A DNA stretch of 64,000 bases, taken from assembly GCF_900101095.1 (NCBI RefSeq), contig NZ_FNFM01000009.1:73709-137708 (forward strand). The letters run 5' to 3'. Shown in pieces: positions 30,556 to 38,898 of the stretch. The notes beneath the pieces are model-generated. The model was not told the origin of the DNA, did not search any database, and was given only the letters and a program-made list of their open reading frames with translations. The translations under genes were made by a program, and so were the position numbers. Positions within the stretch are counted from its first letter, which is position 1; each line of letters starts with the position of its first letter. The stretch comes from Actinopolyspora mzabensis (GTDB lineage Bacteria; Actinomycetota; Actinomycetes; Mycobacteriales; Pseudonocardiaceae).

Positions 30556-32277
30556 TCACCGGGAACGTGTCACCGTTCGCAGCAGCCCGGGCGCCAGCCG
30601 CGAGAGCAGCAGCCCCACCCTGGCCTCCGGCGTGATCGGTGCCACGGCTCGGTCGCGGCGTACCGCCCGCAGGATCTCCGCGGCGGCGGCCTCGGGGGTG
30701 AAGGCGCGACGACGGTAGAGGCGTCCCGCCCGTTCCCGCTTGCGTCGTTGTTGCTCGGGCGAGCTGCCCACGAAGGTCGTCGTGTCGGTTATCGCCGAGC
30801 TGACCACGCCGGGGCACACCGCGGTGACCCCGATGCCGTGCGCGGACAGCTCGCCCCGCAGTCGCTCGGAGAGGGCGAGTACGGCGGCCTTGGAGCTCGC
30901 GTAGGCAGCCAGCCCCGGTACCGGCAGGTAGGCCGCAGCCGACGACACGTTGACGATCCGGCCACCCTCACCGCGTTCGATCAGCTGTTCGGCGAACGCC
31001 CGGCAACCGTGGATCACGCCCCACAGGTTCACGTCCAGCACCCGTTGCCAGTCGGCCTCCGTGGTGTCCATGAAGGAGCCGGACATGCCGATCCCGGCGT
31101 TGTTGATCACTATGTCCGCCGTGCCGTGCTCCTCCCGGACCCGTTCGGCCAGTTCCCGCACCGAGGAGCCCCTCGCCACGTCCACCCCGTACCCCGTGGC
31201 CACGGCGCCCTGGTCGCGTAGTCGTGCCGCGGTCAGCCGCGCCGCCGATTCGTCCACATCGGCCGCCACGATCTCGGCACCCGCCGCGGCGAAGGCGTGC
31301 GCGGTGGCACGGCCGATCCCGCTTCCCGCTCCGGTGACCACGACGAGTCGATCCGCGAAACTCCGCCGATCGACGTCGGTTCGGGCCCTGCGCAGTTCCC
31401 GGGTCTGCTCCCCGCCCTCCGTGTGCCGGACGAACTCCTCGGTGACGTGAGCGATCCGGTCCGGGGCGCTGTGGGGCAGCCAGTGCCCGCCTCGCAGGTA
31501 CCGCACCCGCAGGTCCTCGACCCAGCGGTCGATCTCGGTCTGCATGGGGGTTCCGACGAAGGCATCGCCCGTGGGGGCGAGTACCTGCACCGGTACCGAG
31601 GTGGCACGCGGGTTCGGAGCTCGGAATCGTCGCCGGGTGTTCCTGCGGTAGAGCGCGAGCCCGGCCACCCCGTCGGCGGTTCGCGCCGTGATGTGCCGGG
31701 CGCTGGGATCCAGCAGCCGTATCACCCGCCGCATGAGGCCGGTGCGCCAGGCCAGCTCGGGTATCGCGGGCAGCTGGAAGAAACCGATGTAGCCGGAGTG
31801 CGTGAGCTGGCGCAGCAGGTCGCGGAGCCCTCGCGGCGTGGGGCGGCGCAGTTTGCTCCGCATCCACTCGCCCGCGTGGTCGAGGGAGGGGCCCGAGATC
31901 GTGGTGAAGGAGCGGATTCGCTCCCGCAGCCGGGGGTCGGTGACGGCTTGCCACGCCTGGATCGATCCCCAGTCGTGGGCCAGCAGGTGTACGGGTCGTT
32001 CGGGACTGACCTCGTCCACGACCCGTTCCAGGTCGGCGGCGAGCCGGTCGAGGTCGTAGGCGTCGTTCCGGCGGGGCCTGTCCGATTCGCCCGCGCCCCG
32101 CACGTCGTAGGTGACCACGTGGTATCGCTCGGCGAGCCGGGGGACCACCTCGTCCCAGACGTGCCGGTCGTCGGGATAGCCGTGTACGCACACGATGCAC
32201 GGGCGCGCACGCTCGCCGTGCTCGCGCACCGCGAGTCGGATTCCGTCGCTGGTGTGTACTCGCGGACTCGCCGTCAT
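30556..32277 (-). CDS. ephD: EphD-like fusion: alpha/beta epoxide hydrolase plus SDR dehydrogenase
   Basis: A 573-aa two-domain protein. Residues 1-~290 are an alpha/beta hydrolase with oxyanion HGYPDD, nucleophile D102 in HDWGS and a terminal GGHWLPHSAP catalytic His. Residues ~305-573 are a short-chain dehydrogenase with TGAGSGIGRATA, NNAG, catalytic YASSK and CPGVV. M. tuberculosis EphD (Rv2214c) has the same order and acts on mycolic-acid precursors. Actinopolyspora-type organisms lack mycolates, so another oxidised lipid is likely. ATG 32277 is favoured by GAGG eight bases upstream over a GTG at 32283. The upstream palindrome at 32376 probably controls it. Confidence 0.88.
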   Translation of the reverse strand: MTASPRVHTSDGIRLAVREHGERARPCIVCVHGYPDDRHVWDEVVPRLAERYHVVTYDVRGAGESDRPRRNDAYDLDRLAADLERVVDEVSPERPVHLLAHDWGSIQAWQAVTDPRLRERIRSFTTISGPSLDHAGEWMRSKLRRPTPRGLRDLLRQLTHSGYIGFFQLPAIPELAWRTGLMRRVIRLLDPSARHITARTADGVAGLALYRRNTRRRFRAPNPRATSVPVQVLAPTGDAFVGTPMQTEIDRWVEDLRVRYLRGGHWLPHSAPDRIAHVTEEFVRHTEGGEQTRELRRARTDVDRRSFADRLVVVTGAGSGIGRATAHAFAAAGAEIVAADVDESAARLTAARLRDQGAVATGYGVDVARGSSVRELAERVREEHGTADIVINNAGIGMSGSFMDTTEADWQRVLDVNLWGVIHGCRAFAEQLIERGEGGRIVNVSSAAAYLPVPGLAAYASSKAAVLALSERLRGELSAHGIGVTAVCPGVVSSAITDTTTFVGSSPEQQRRKRERAGRLYRRRAFTPEAAAAEILRAVRRDRAVAPITPEARVGLLLSRLAPGLLRTVTRSR

Positions 32278-32375
32278 GATCACGTCCTCGCCGGGGTTTC
32301 CGAAGCCGTCGACCCGCCCGGGGCGGGCAGCCGAACGGATCGGAAGTCGCTCCGTCCGGCCCGATCGGCGAAGTA

Positions 32376-32396
32376 ACTGTTACCACGAGTAACAGT
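32376..32396. promoter_or_regulatory. Operator-like palindrome upstream of ephD
   Basis: Perfect inverted repeat ACTGTTAC-CACGA-GTAACAGT, ~100 bp before the ephD start. Read on the minus strand it begins with TACTGT, a plausible -10 box, so a bound repressor would cover the promoter. No cognate regulator is identified; the downstream IclR gene is a candidate. Confidence 0.55.
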
Positions 32397-32556
32397 AGAT
32401 TGTCGAACACCGAAAGGTACCGACGAACCGTCGCGAAGCGCCGACTCACGTCCCGGCCACCCTTCCGGGGAACCTCGCTACCCGGTCTCGGGAGTTGGCG
32501 GGGCGAGAGGTTCCCGCCAGGCGGACCCCACGTGAAGCCGAGGTGACGAAGTCCCG

Positions 32557-33480
32557 CTATCCCTGGTCGGGTGGGGGCAGGAGTGTGCCGGCGGTTCGGC
32601 TGATCGTGTCCAGCGCGGTGGCGATGGCCGGCCGATCACGGCTGCCGAGTCTGTTGGTCGCGAGGATGCGGCGTGCCGGTGCCGGCTCACCGCGCAGCGG
32701 GATGCGGGTGACGGGCCAGTCGTGGTGCAGCCGGGCGAGCCTGGGAACGAGGATGATGCCGAAGTTGTTGGCCACCAGAGCCGTTCCGGTCTCCCACTCG
32801 TCGGCGTAGTGCGCGATGTCCGGGGTGAATCCGGCCGCCATGCAGGCGGTGCGCACCAGGTGGTGGTAGGTGCTGCCCGGTCGTCCCAGTATCCACGACT
32901 CGTCGGCCGCGTCGGCGAGTGTGACCGTTCGGCGGTGGGTCAGGTGGTGGTGCTCGGGAACGACCAGGTCGAGCGGATCGTCGAGCAGCGGGTGCTGGTC
33001 GAACCGGGTGTCCGACGCGGGCGGCGTGTCGTCGGTGGCTATCAGCAGTGCCAGATCGGCGTCCCCGGCCAGCAGCAGATCGAAGCAGCGGGCCGGTTCG
33101 GCCTCGATCACCCGGACCCGCAGGTGCGGGTAGTGGTCCCGCAGCGCGGCGGCAGCCGGGGGGAGCAGGTGGGTCGCCGCGGTGGAGAAGCCGCACACCG
33201 TGAACGAGCCCTCGGGTTCGTCGGTGGCGGCGGCCAGCTCCGCTCGGGCGCGCTCGGCCTGTGCGGACAGCACCTCGGCGTGGCGCAGCACGGTCGTGGC
33301 GGCGGCGGTCAACCGGATACCGCGCCCCGACTGGGTGATCAGCTCCACGCCGAGCTCGGTGGCCAGCTGACGCAGCTGGTGCGAAACCGCCGAGGGCGTG
33401 TAGTGCAACGCCTGGGCCGCGGCGGTGACCGTGCCGTGGTGGGCCACCAGCTGCAGCACCCGCAACTTCGGATCGATCAT
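32557..33480 (-). CDS. LysR-family transcriptional regulator
   Basis: A 307-aa LTTR. The winged helix (~1-60) has the recognition segment GTVTAAAQALHYTPSAVSHQLRQL, followed by the periplasmic-binding-like effector domain (~90-290). ATG 33480 was chosen since homology starts at MIDPKLRVLQLVAHHG. It is divergent from an MFS transporter with only 72 bp between starts. That spacer holds an AT-rich stretch with repeated GATCAT and a T-N11-A-type dyad. The standard LTTR-divergent-target arrangement implies it activates the exporter gene in response to a co-inducer. Confidence 0.88.
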   Translation of the reverse strand: MIDPKLRVLQLVAHHGTVTAAAQALHYTPSAVSHQLRQLATELGVELITQSGRGIRLTAAATTVLRHAEVLSAQAERARAELAAATDEPEGSFTVCGFSTAATHLLPPAAAALRDHYPHLRVRVIEAEPARCFDLLLAGDADLALLIATDDTPPASDTRFDQHPLLDDPLDLVVPEHHHLTHRRTVTLADAADESWILGRPGSTYHHLVRTACMAAGFTPDIAHYADEWETGTALVANNFGIILVPRLARLHHDWPVTRIPLRGEPAPARRILATNRLGSRDRPAIATALDTISRTAGTLLPPPDQG

Positions 33481-33552
33481 GTAATCATTTTGCACGATCA
33501 TATGCGAAAACGTTTGCTTCTCTGCAGCAGTTGTCGTGGACAGACTGGTGGC

Positions 33553-34962
33553 GTGCTGTTCCGGAGATTTCTCGACGAAGACGGTTCCAATCCCCGACTC
33601 ACCACGGGCGGGCTTGCCACCGGTCGTGCCCACGAGGTGCGTACCGCGGTCTACCTGCTGGTCGTGCTAACCGCGGGGGCCTATCTGCCCAGCCCGTTGT
33701 ATCCCGACTACCAGCAGGCCTTCGGATTCGGTGATCTCACGATGACGTCGGTCTACGCCACTTTCGCACTCGTCAGCGCGCCAGCCCTGCTGCTGTTCGG
33801 TCCGGCTTCGGACGCGCTGGGCCCCCGAACGGTACTGCGCGCGGGCGTGCTGGCCGCCGCGCTCGGTTCGTGCTGCTTCGCGCTCGCCTCCGGCCCGGCC
33901 TGGCTGCTGGTGGGGCGCGCCGCCCAGGGAACAGCACTGGGAGCCGTGACCGGGGCTACCAGCGCACTGCTCGTCGAACGGGCCGCGAACAGGGACAGGT
34001 TACGCGCGTCCACATTGGCCAGCATGGGCTTCGTGGCGGGTACCGCGGCCGGGCCGCTCGCCGCCGGAGTGCTGGCCCAGTACGCACCCGCGCCCCGGCT
34101 CTCGCCCTATCTGGTGCACCTGCTGCTGCTGGCTGGCGGCTGGTATCTGGTATCGGCACTGCCCGCCGTCAACTCCCGGGCGCGTCGCTGGCGCCCGACC
34201 CGCCCGCGGATACCGGCGGGGATACGCGCCTCGTTCACCACGGCCGCCGCCTCCGGCTTCCTCGCCTGGACCGGTGCGGGGCTCTTCCTGGCGGTCGTGC
34301 CGGTCGTGCTCGGTCGCCGGGCGGGGATCGAGAACCCGGCGATCACGGGTGCGTTGCTCTGCGCCGTGCTCACCTGCTCGGTGCTGATCCAACCGCTGGT
34401 GACCCGCCTCGGCCCTCGCCTGGCGCAGCTGCTCGGGCACGGCGCGTTGCTCGGGGGACTCGTGCTGCTGGCGTTGACCGGCGGTGGCTCGCTGTCGGTG
34501 ACCGCGATCGCGGCGGTGGCGACCGGAGTCGGACACGGGCTCACCTACAGCGGCGCCGGGGCCACCATCGACGCGGTCGCTCCCGAACGGCAGCGCGCGG
34601 CGGTCACCTCCGCGCTCTACATCGCCTTCTACGCCGGGGCCGGGCTGCCGGCGGTGGCGGTGGGGCTGCTGACCCGTTGGCACGACATGGCCACGGCCGT
34701 GTCCTGGCTGGGTGCCCTCGCCGCTTCGCTCGTGCCGCTCGTCGTGGCGGCGCTGCTGCTGTCCGATCGTCACCGGCGGGTATCGCGCACCGGGTTCCAG
34801 GGGCGAGGCCCCGCCACGTACCAGCCGTTCCGCGAGTCCCGGCGTTTCGGTCGACGCAACGTTTCCGAACGCCGGGATCGGCCCGAACCGGCCGCCCCCG
34901 ACCCCAGCCGCTCGGCATCCGAGTCCGGCCGCTCGGGGAGTGAGCTCAGCCGCTCGGGATGA
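33553..34962 (+). CDS. MFS transporter, drug-export type
   Basis: A 469-aa major facilitator with 12 predicted membrane helices between ~28 and 400. The motif-A-like loop FGPASDALGPRTVLRAG (~73-89) is present. The C-terminal tail (~400-469) is long, hydrophilic, Arg/Ser-rich and contains repeated SxSGRSGSELSRSG-like units. GTG 33553 is chosen as the first in-frame start after the divergent promoter; a GTG at 33637 just before TM1 is an alternative. Divergent from the LysR gene, which likely controls it. Substrate cannot be predicted. Confidence 0.82.
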   Translation: MLFRRFLDEDGSNPRLTTGGLATGRAHEVRTAVYLLVVLTAGAYLPSPLYPDYQQAFGFGDLTMTSVYATFALVSAPALLLFGPASDALGPRTVLRAGVLAAALGSCCFALASGPAWLLVGRAAQGTALGAVTGATSALLVERAANRDRLRASTLASMGFVAGTAAGPLAAGVLAQYAPAPRLSPYLVHLLLLAGGWYLVSALPAVNSRARRWRPTRPRIPAGIRASFTTAAASGFLAWTGAGLFLAVVPVVLGRRAGIENPAITGALLCAVLTCSVLIQPLVTRLGPRLAQLLGHGALLGGLVLLALTGGGSLSVTAIAAVATGVGHGLTYSGAGATIDAVAPERQRAAVTSALYIAFYAGAGLPAVAVGLLTRWHDMATAVSWLGALAASLVPLVVAALLLSDRHRRVSRTGFQGRGPATYQPFRESRRFGRRNVSERRDRPEPAAPDPSRSASESGRSGSELSRSG

Positions 34963-35012
34963 ACCATCGTGCACAGGCCCGCGCCTCCCGGCCGTACCGC
35001 GTGCGAGCGGGA

Positions 35013-35636
35013 TCAGCCGCGGGCCTGGCGAATCCCTCGCAGCAGTCCAGAGATACGTTCGGTGGCCTCGGCCTGATCGCCTTCCGACAGCCCAGAACCC
35101 ATCCCGACCGCGACCGCCCCGTTCGCTATCCAGTCGGGAGCCCGATCCACCGAGACGCCGCCGGTGGGAACCAGCGGGGCCTGCGGCAACGCCGCGAGCA
35201 CGTCCCGCATGCTCTCCGGGGTCCACCTGCTGGCGGGGAAAAGCTTGATCGCATCGGCCCCCGACTCCAGCGCCCGCACCAGCTCGCTCGGAGTGTCGAC
35301 CCCGGGCAGCACCGCCGCACCGTAGCGGTGGCCGGTGGAGATCACCTCCTCGTGCAGCGACGGTGCGACCAGGAATCGCGCCCCGGCGTCGACGGCGAGC
35401 CGTGCGGAGGTGGCGTCCAGCACTGTTCCCGCCCCCAACAGCGCGTTCGGGTACTCGTCGCGAAGCTCACGCAGCACCGTCGTGGCCCCCGGCGTGGTGA
35501 GCGAGACCTCCAGCACCTCCAGCCCCGCGTGCAGGCAGGCCGCGGCGCGTTGCCGTGCCGATTGCGAGTCGGTGGCCCGGACGATCCCCACCACCCCGTG
35601 CTCGGCGATGGTGCTTGCTATCTGCCAGCGGTACAT
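35013..35636 (-). CDS. dgoA: 2-dehydro-3-deoxy-6-phosphogalactonate/gluconate aldolase
   Basis: Class I KDPG/KDPGal aldolase of 207 aa splitting the 2-keto-3-deoxy sugar acid phosphate into pyruvate and glyceraldehyde-3-phosphate. Schiff-base lysine K131 lies in AIKLFPASRW, general acid/base E43 in LEVLEVSLTTP, and GAGTVLD (68-74) is typical. GGGAG seven bases before the ATG supports the start. It is the last gene of the minus-strand galactonate set, separated from the kinase gene by ~270 bp that contain a dispersed repeat. Neighbouring dgoD makes the 6-phosphogalactonate substrate more likely than the gluconate form. Confidence 0.88.
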   Translation of the reverse strand: MYRWQIASTIAEHGVVGIVRATDSQSARQRAAACLHAGLEVLEVSLTTPGATTVLRELRDEYPNALLGAGTVLDATSARLAVDAGARFLVAPSLHEEVISTGHRYGAAVLPGVDTPSELVRALESGADAIKLFPASRWTPESMRDVLAALPQAPLVPTGGVSVDRAPDWIANGAVAVGMGSGLSEGDQAEATERISGLLRGIRQARG

Positions 35637-35687
35637 TCCTCTTCTCCCTACGAACATTGCGCCGGGTCGGTTTCCGTGGGTGGTTTC

Positions 35688-35863
35688 GTGGCGGAACCTC
35701 TCGCACGGCTCCCGCCACGGGTGCCCCGACATCGGGTAGTCACACACCACGTCGGGGCCGTCCTCGCGAGAGCCGCGCGGCAGAACCCGCTGCGGTGTGA
35801 GCTGCGAGGGTAGTGGGAGCTCGGTCCGGTGGCGAAGCGACGCGGCGACTTCGCGAGAAATCG
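35688..35863. repeat. Dispersed intergenic repeat, copy B, ending in palindrome
   Basis: Starts with the same 21 bp (GTGGCGGAACCTCTCGCACGG) as copy A at 10110 and stays similar for ~110 bp, ending with CGACTTC-GCGA-GAAATCG (35846-35863), a copy of the palindrome at 26227. CTCTCGC (35698-35704) pairs with GCGAGAG (35766-35772), so an RNA hairpin is possible. It splits the aldolase gene from the kinase gene. Confidence 0.7.
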
Positions 35864-35909
35864 AGGCGCACCGGGCCGGGTCGACTCCGCACCGCGCGCT
35901 CGAACGGCG

Positions 35910-36860
35910 TCAGCGCGCGGTTACCTGCTCCTCGCCCACGGCCAGATCCCGCAGCCGCGAGTCGGGGAGGCCGTCCATGTCACCGGGGATCTGCACCACG
36001 CTGCCCGCCACGGTGGCCGCTTCGGATAGCGCCCCGGGCACCGGGATTCCCCGCAGGTGTGCGGACAGGAATCCCGCGTTGAACGCGTCACCGGCGCCCA
36101 CCGGATCCACCGCGGGCACCTCCGCCGCCCGCTGGAACCACTCCCGCTCACCGTCGGTGGCCCAGGCCCCGCGCGAGCCCAGTTTGAGCACCACCAGCCG
36201 GGCACCCCGTTCGAGCAGCCATCCGGCGGTGGCACGTTCGCCGCTGCACCCGCTGATCTCCTCGGCCTCGTCCAGCCCGGCCAGTACCAGGTCGGCGTGC
36301 TCGGTGAGTGGGCGCAGCAGCTCGACCCACCGCTCGATCCCGGCGAGTTTGCGTCGGATGTTGGGATCCAGACTCACCGGAACCCCGGCATCCCGCGCCG
36401 CCCTTACCGCCCGTTCGGTGGCCGCTCTCGCGTCCTCGGACAGCGCGGCGGTGATACCGGTCAGGTGCAGCAGACCGGCCCCACCGATCCACTCCTCGTC
36501 CACGTCCCCCTCGCGCAGCGCGCTTCCGGCGGAGCCGCTCCGGTAGTAGCAGACCTCGATGGGGCGGTGCGCGTGCGCGTCGCGTACCAGCAGGCCGGTG
36601 GGCAGCGACTCGTCCACCACCGCCCGTGAGACGTCGACTCCTTCGCCTCGCAGGGTGCGCAGCGCGGAACGGCCGAACGGATCGTCGCCGACCCGCCCGA
36701 ACCACCCCACGCGGTGGCCCAGCCGCGCCAGCCCCACCGCCGTGTTCGACTCCGCACCGGCGATCGAACGCCGGAACCCTGTCGCGTGCTCCAGCGGTTG
36801 CCCCTGCTGCGCCAGCAGCAGCCCCATCGTCTCACCGAAGGTGATCACCTCGGGGGTCAA
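35910..36860 (-). CDS. PfkB-family 2-keto-3-deoxy sugar-acid kinase
   Basis: Ribokinase-fold kinase of 316 aa, expected to phosphorylate 2-keto-3-deoxygalactonate (or gluconate). N-terminal VITFGETMGLLLAQ, the GAESNTAVGLARLG substrate-binding segment (~35-48) and catalytic DPVGAGDAFNAGF (~255-267) are present. E. coli DgoK belongs to another kinase family, so this would be a non-homologous replacement. The start is a TTG in a TTGA overlap with the lactonase stop and has GAGGAGG just upstream. Operonic with the lactonase and aldolase genes. Confidence 0.85.
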   Translation of the reverse strand: MTPEVITFGETMGLLLAQQGQPLEHATGFRRSIAGAESNTAVGLARLGHRVGWFGRVGDDPFGRSALRTLRGEGVDVSRAVVDESLPTGLLVRDAHAHRPIEVCYYRSGSAGSALREGDVDEEWIGGAGLLHLTGITAALSEDARAATERAVRAARDAGVPVSLDPNIRRKLAGIERWVELLRPLTEHADLVLAGLDEAEEISGCSGERATAGWLLERGARLVVLKLGSRGAWATDGEREWFQRAAEVPAVDPVGAGDAFNAGFLSAHLRGIPVPGALSEAATVAGSVVQIPGDMDGLPDSRLRDLAVGEEQVTAR

Positions 36861-37750
36861 GCGTCCTCCTCGGTCCGGAACGGGTGCACGCGGTTGCCCC
36901 GGACATCGGGATCGAAGCGGAACAACGCGCCCGCGTGTGGGTCCTCCCGGTTCTCGATGCCCTGCCGGGAGGTGGTGATGTAGAGGGTGTCCAGGTCGGC
37001 TCCGCCGAACGCGCAGGCGGTCACCTGGGGAGTGGGCAGTTCGACCCTGGTGAGCAGTTCGCCCGCCGGGTTGTAGCGATGCACCGCCCCGCCCTGCCAG
37101 AGCGCGACCCACAGGCAGCCGGCGGCGTCCAGCGTCAATCCGTCCGGGGCACCGAGCTCGTTCGGAATCCGAACCACGGGGCGTCTGTCGTGCAGCTCGC
37201 CGGTATCCCGCGTGACGTCGAACCGGTCGATGCGCCTGGTCGGGGTGTCCACGTAGTACGCCGTTCCACCGTCGGGAGTCCACACCAGACCGTTGGAGAT
37301 GGTCACCCCGTCCAGCACCCGTTCGGTACTCAGGTCGCGGTGCAGTCGCCATAACGCCCCCTGTCCGGGGGATTCGTCGTAGGCCATCGACCCCGCGTAG
37401 AACCGGCCGAGGGCGTCGCACCCCCCGTCGTTCATGCGCACCGAGGGGTCGCTCCACAACTCGGGCAGTGACTCCGGTGTCTCGTTGCCGGGCCGCAGCA
37501 GGGCGAATCCCCGCTCCAGCGCCAGCACCAGACCGCCGCCCGCCACCGGTCGTGCCACGGCGGCGACGGTTCCGACCTTGGTGCGGGCCACGGTGCCGCC
37601 CGGCACCATGCTCAGCAGGTCACCCGCGAGCATGTCCACCCAGTGCAGCTGCCCGGTGTCCTCGTCCCAGACCGGACCCTCGCCGTGCTCGGCGCAGTTC
37701 TCGGTCGCCTGTTCGGCCCGGTGTACGGCAACGTTCGAATCGCTGTGCAA
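36857..37750 (-). CDS. SMP-30/gluconolactonase family sugar lactonase
   Basis: Six-bladed beta-propeller lactonase of 297 aa. Metal ligand Glu lies in HGEGPVWDEDTGQLHWVDM (near residue 16), and the conserved RMNDGGCDALGRFYAGSM (~98-115), SNGLVWTPDG and APDGLTLDAAG segments carry further ligands. It probably hydrolyses galactono-lactone to galactonate, feeding DgoD. The start is taken as TTG with AAAGGA ten bases upstream; there is no ATG near the homologous N-terminus. The stop overlaps the kinase start. Confidence 0.85.
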   Translation of the reverse strand: MHSDSNVAVHRAEQATENCAEHGEGPVWDEDTGQLHWVDMLAGDLLSMVPGGTVARTKVGTVAAVARPVAGGGLVLALERGFALLRPGNETPESLPELWSDPSVRMNDGGCDALGRFYAGSMAYDESPGQGALWRLHRDLSTERVLDGVTISNGLVWTPDGGTAYYVDTPTRRIDRFDVTRDTGELHDRRPVVRIPNELGAPDGLTLDAAGCLWVALWQGGAVHRYNPAGELLTRVELPTPQVTACAFGGADLDTLYITTSRQGIENREDPHAGALFRFDPDVRGNRVHPFRTEEDA

Positions 37751-37826
37751 GCCGAAGCATCCTTTCGTGCCGGGGTCTGCCGAGCCGGACAGTGCTGTCC
37801 GGTTCGGACACTGCCGCTGTTTCCGC

Positions 37827-38576
37827 TCAGAATTCCTGATCCCGCCGCTCGTTCGCGGTGTCACCCGTCGGTGCCGTGTTGAACACGGCCCGCAGGTCCC
37901 GCTCGGTGGTTCGCAGATGCCTCCGCATCGCCTCGGCCGCCCCGCCGGGATCGTGTTGCCGGACGCGGTCGAGCACCTCGCGGTGCTGTTCGGCGGCGTC
38001 GGTGTGCGCCCCGCCCAGCTTCCGGTGGCCCCGGTAGCTGGCGATCATGCTGTCGCGCAGGCTGCCCGCCAGCGCCTCGATGAGCAGCGCCAGCATCCGG
38101 TTGCCCGAGGCGCGCGCCAGCAGTTCGTGGAACCGCAGGTCGGCATCGTGGTACTCGGCGGCGTCCTCGGCCCGCTCCATGGCCCGGATCGCCAGTTCCA
38201 TCGCGGAGACGTCGCTCGAGCCGGCGTTGTTGGCGGCGAGCGTGCTGGTCTGTACTTCCAGGCCGTGCCTGACTTCGAGTAGCTCGAAGGCCGAACCGGG
38301 GTTCCAGCGCAACAGGATGTTGAAGAAGTCCCCGATCTGGTCCCCGCTGGGTGCGGTGACGCGGGGACGTCTTCCCTTGCGGATCTCCACCAGGCCCCGT
38401 GCCTGCAGCGACCGGATCGCCTCGCGCACGGTCAGCCTGCTGACACCCAGCCGGGTCGCCAGCTCGGACTCGGAGGGAAGCAGCTCGCCCACCCCGAACC
38501 GTTCGAAGATCAGTTCTTCGAGTTCGGTCGCGGCGTCCCGATTCGCCGGGCGCTCCGGTTCGTCGGTCTCGCTCAT
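37827..38576 (-). CDS. GntR-family regulator, FadR subfamily (DgoR-like)
   Basis: A 249-aa regulator with winged helix (~8-78; LLPSESELATRLGVSRLTVREAIRSLQARGLVEIRKGR) and an all-helical FCD ligand domain (~105-230; conserved RFHELLARASGN and EQHREVLDRVRQHDP). It is divergent from dgoD and heads the minus-strand lactonase-kinase-aldolase series. By analogy with E. coli DgoR it should repress the galactonate genes until galactonate binds. ATG 38576 is preferred (GAGGA upstream) over an in-frame start at 38606. Confidence 0.87.
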   Translation of the reverse strand: MSETDEPERPANRDAATELEELIFERFGVGELLPSESELATRLGVSRLTVREAIRSLQARGLVEIRKGRRPRVTAPSGDQIGDFFNILLRWNPGSAFELLEVRHGLEVQTSTLAANNAGSSDVSAMELAIRAMERAEDAAEYHDADLRFHELLARASGNRMLALLIEALAGSLRDSMIASYRGHRKLGGAHTDAAEQHREVLDRVRQHDPGGAAEAMRRHLRTTERDLRAVFNTAPTGDTANERRDQEF

Positions 38577-38670
38577 CCGTGTCCTCGGTCGCTCGTTGCG
38601 CGGCATCCGCCGAGTATCCCCGGCGTCTGGATCGAGAACCTATCAGATACGTTCTTGCCTCGATAGGCGT

Positions 38671-38685
38671 CATCCGTGTCGGATG
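38671..38685. promoter_or_regulatory. Overlapping palindromes in gntR promoter region
   Basis: CATCCG-TGT-CGGATG is an inverted repeat and overlaps a second one, TCGGAT-G-ATCCGA (38680-38692). They lie ~95 bp upstream of the gntR start and ~210 bp before dgoD. Confidence 0.4.
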
Positions 38686-38770
38686 ATCCGACGAATACCC
38701 AGCTCATGCCAATCACGTAGACCGATGATCGGGTCGTGATTGCTCCGGATGTGGTGTTGACGTGGAGTAA

Positions 38771-38783
38771 CCTGTCATACAGG
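38771..38783. promoter_or_regulatory. FadR/GntR-type operator upstream of dgoD
   Basis: CCTGT-CAT-ACAGG contains TGTCATACA, fitting the T-G-T-N3-A-C-A core recognised by FadR-subfamily GntR regulators. It sits between the divergent gntR and dgoD genes, ~115 bp before dgoD. Confidence 0.6.
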
Positions 38784-38854
38784 ATTTCTCGCTCGGTGCT
38801 CGTCCGGAAGAGGGATGAGCACTCCGGCAAGCGTGAAACCTCGGACTCCCACGA

Positions 38855-38889
38855 GCGAAACCAGACAGGCGAAACCAGACAGGCGAAAC
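38855..38889. repeat. 14-bp tandem repeat just before dgoD
   Basis: Two full copies of GCGAAACCAGACAG and a 7-bp partial third copy directly abut the ribosome-binding site of dgoD, so they lie in its 5' untranslated leader. Confidence 0.85.
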
Positions 38890-38898
38890 GGAGTGGAC

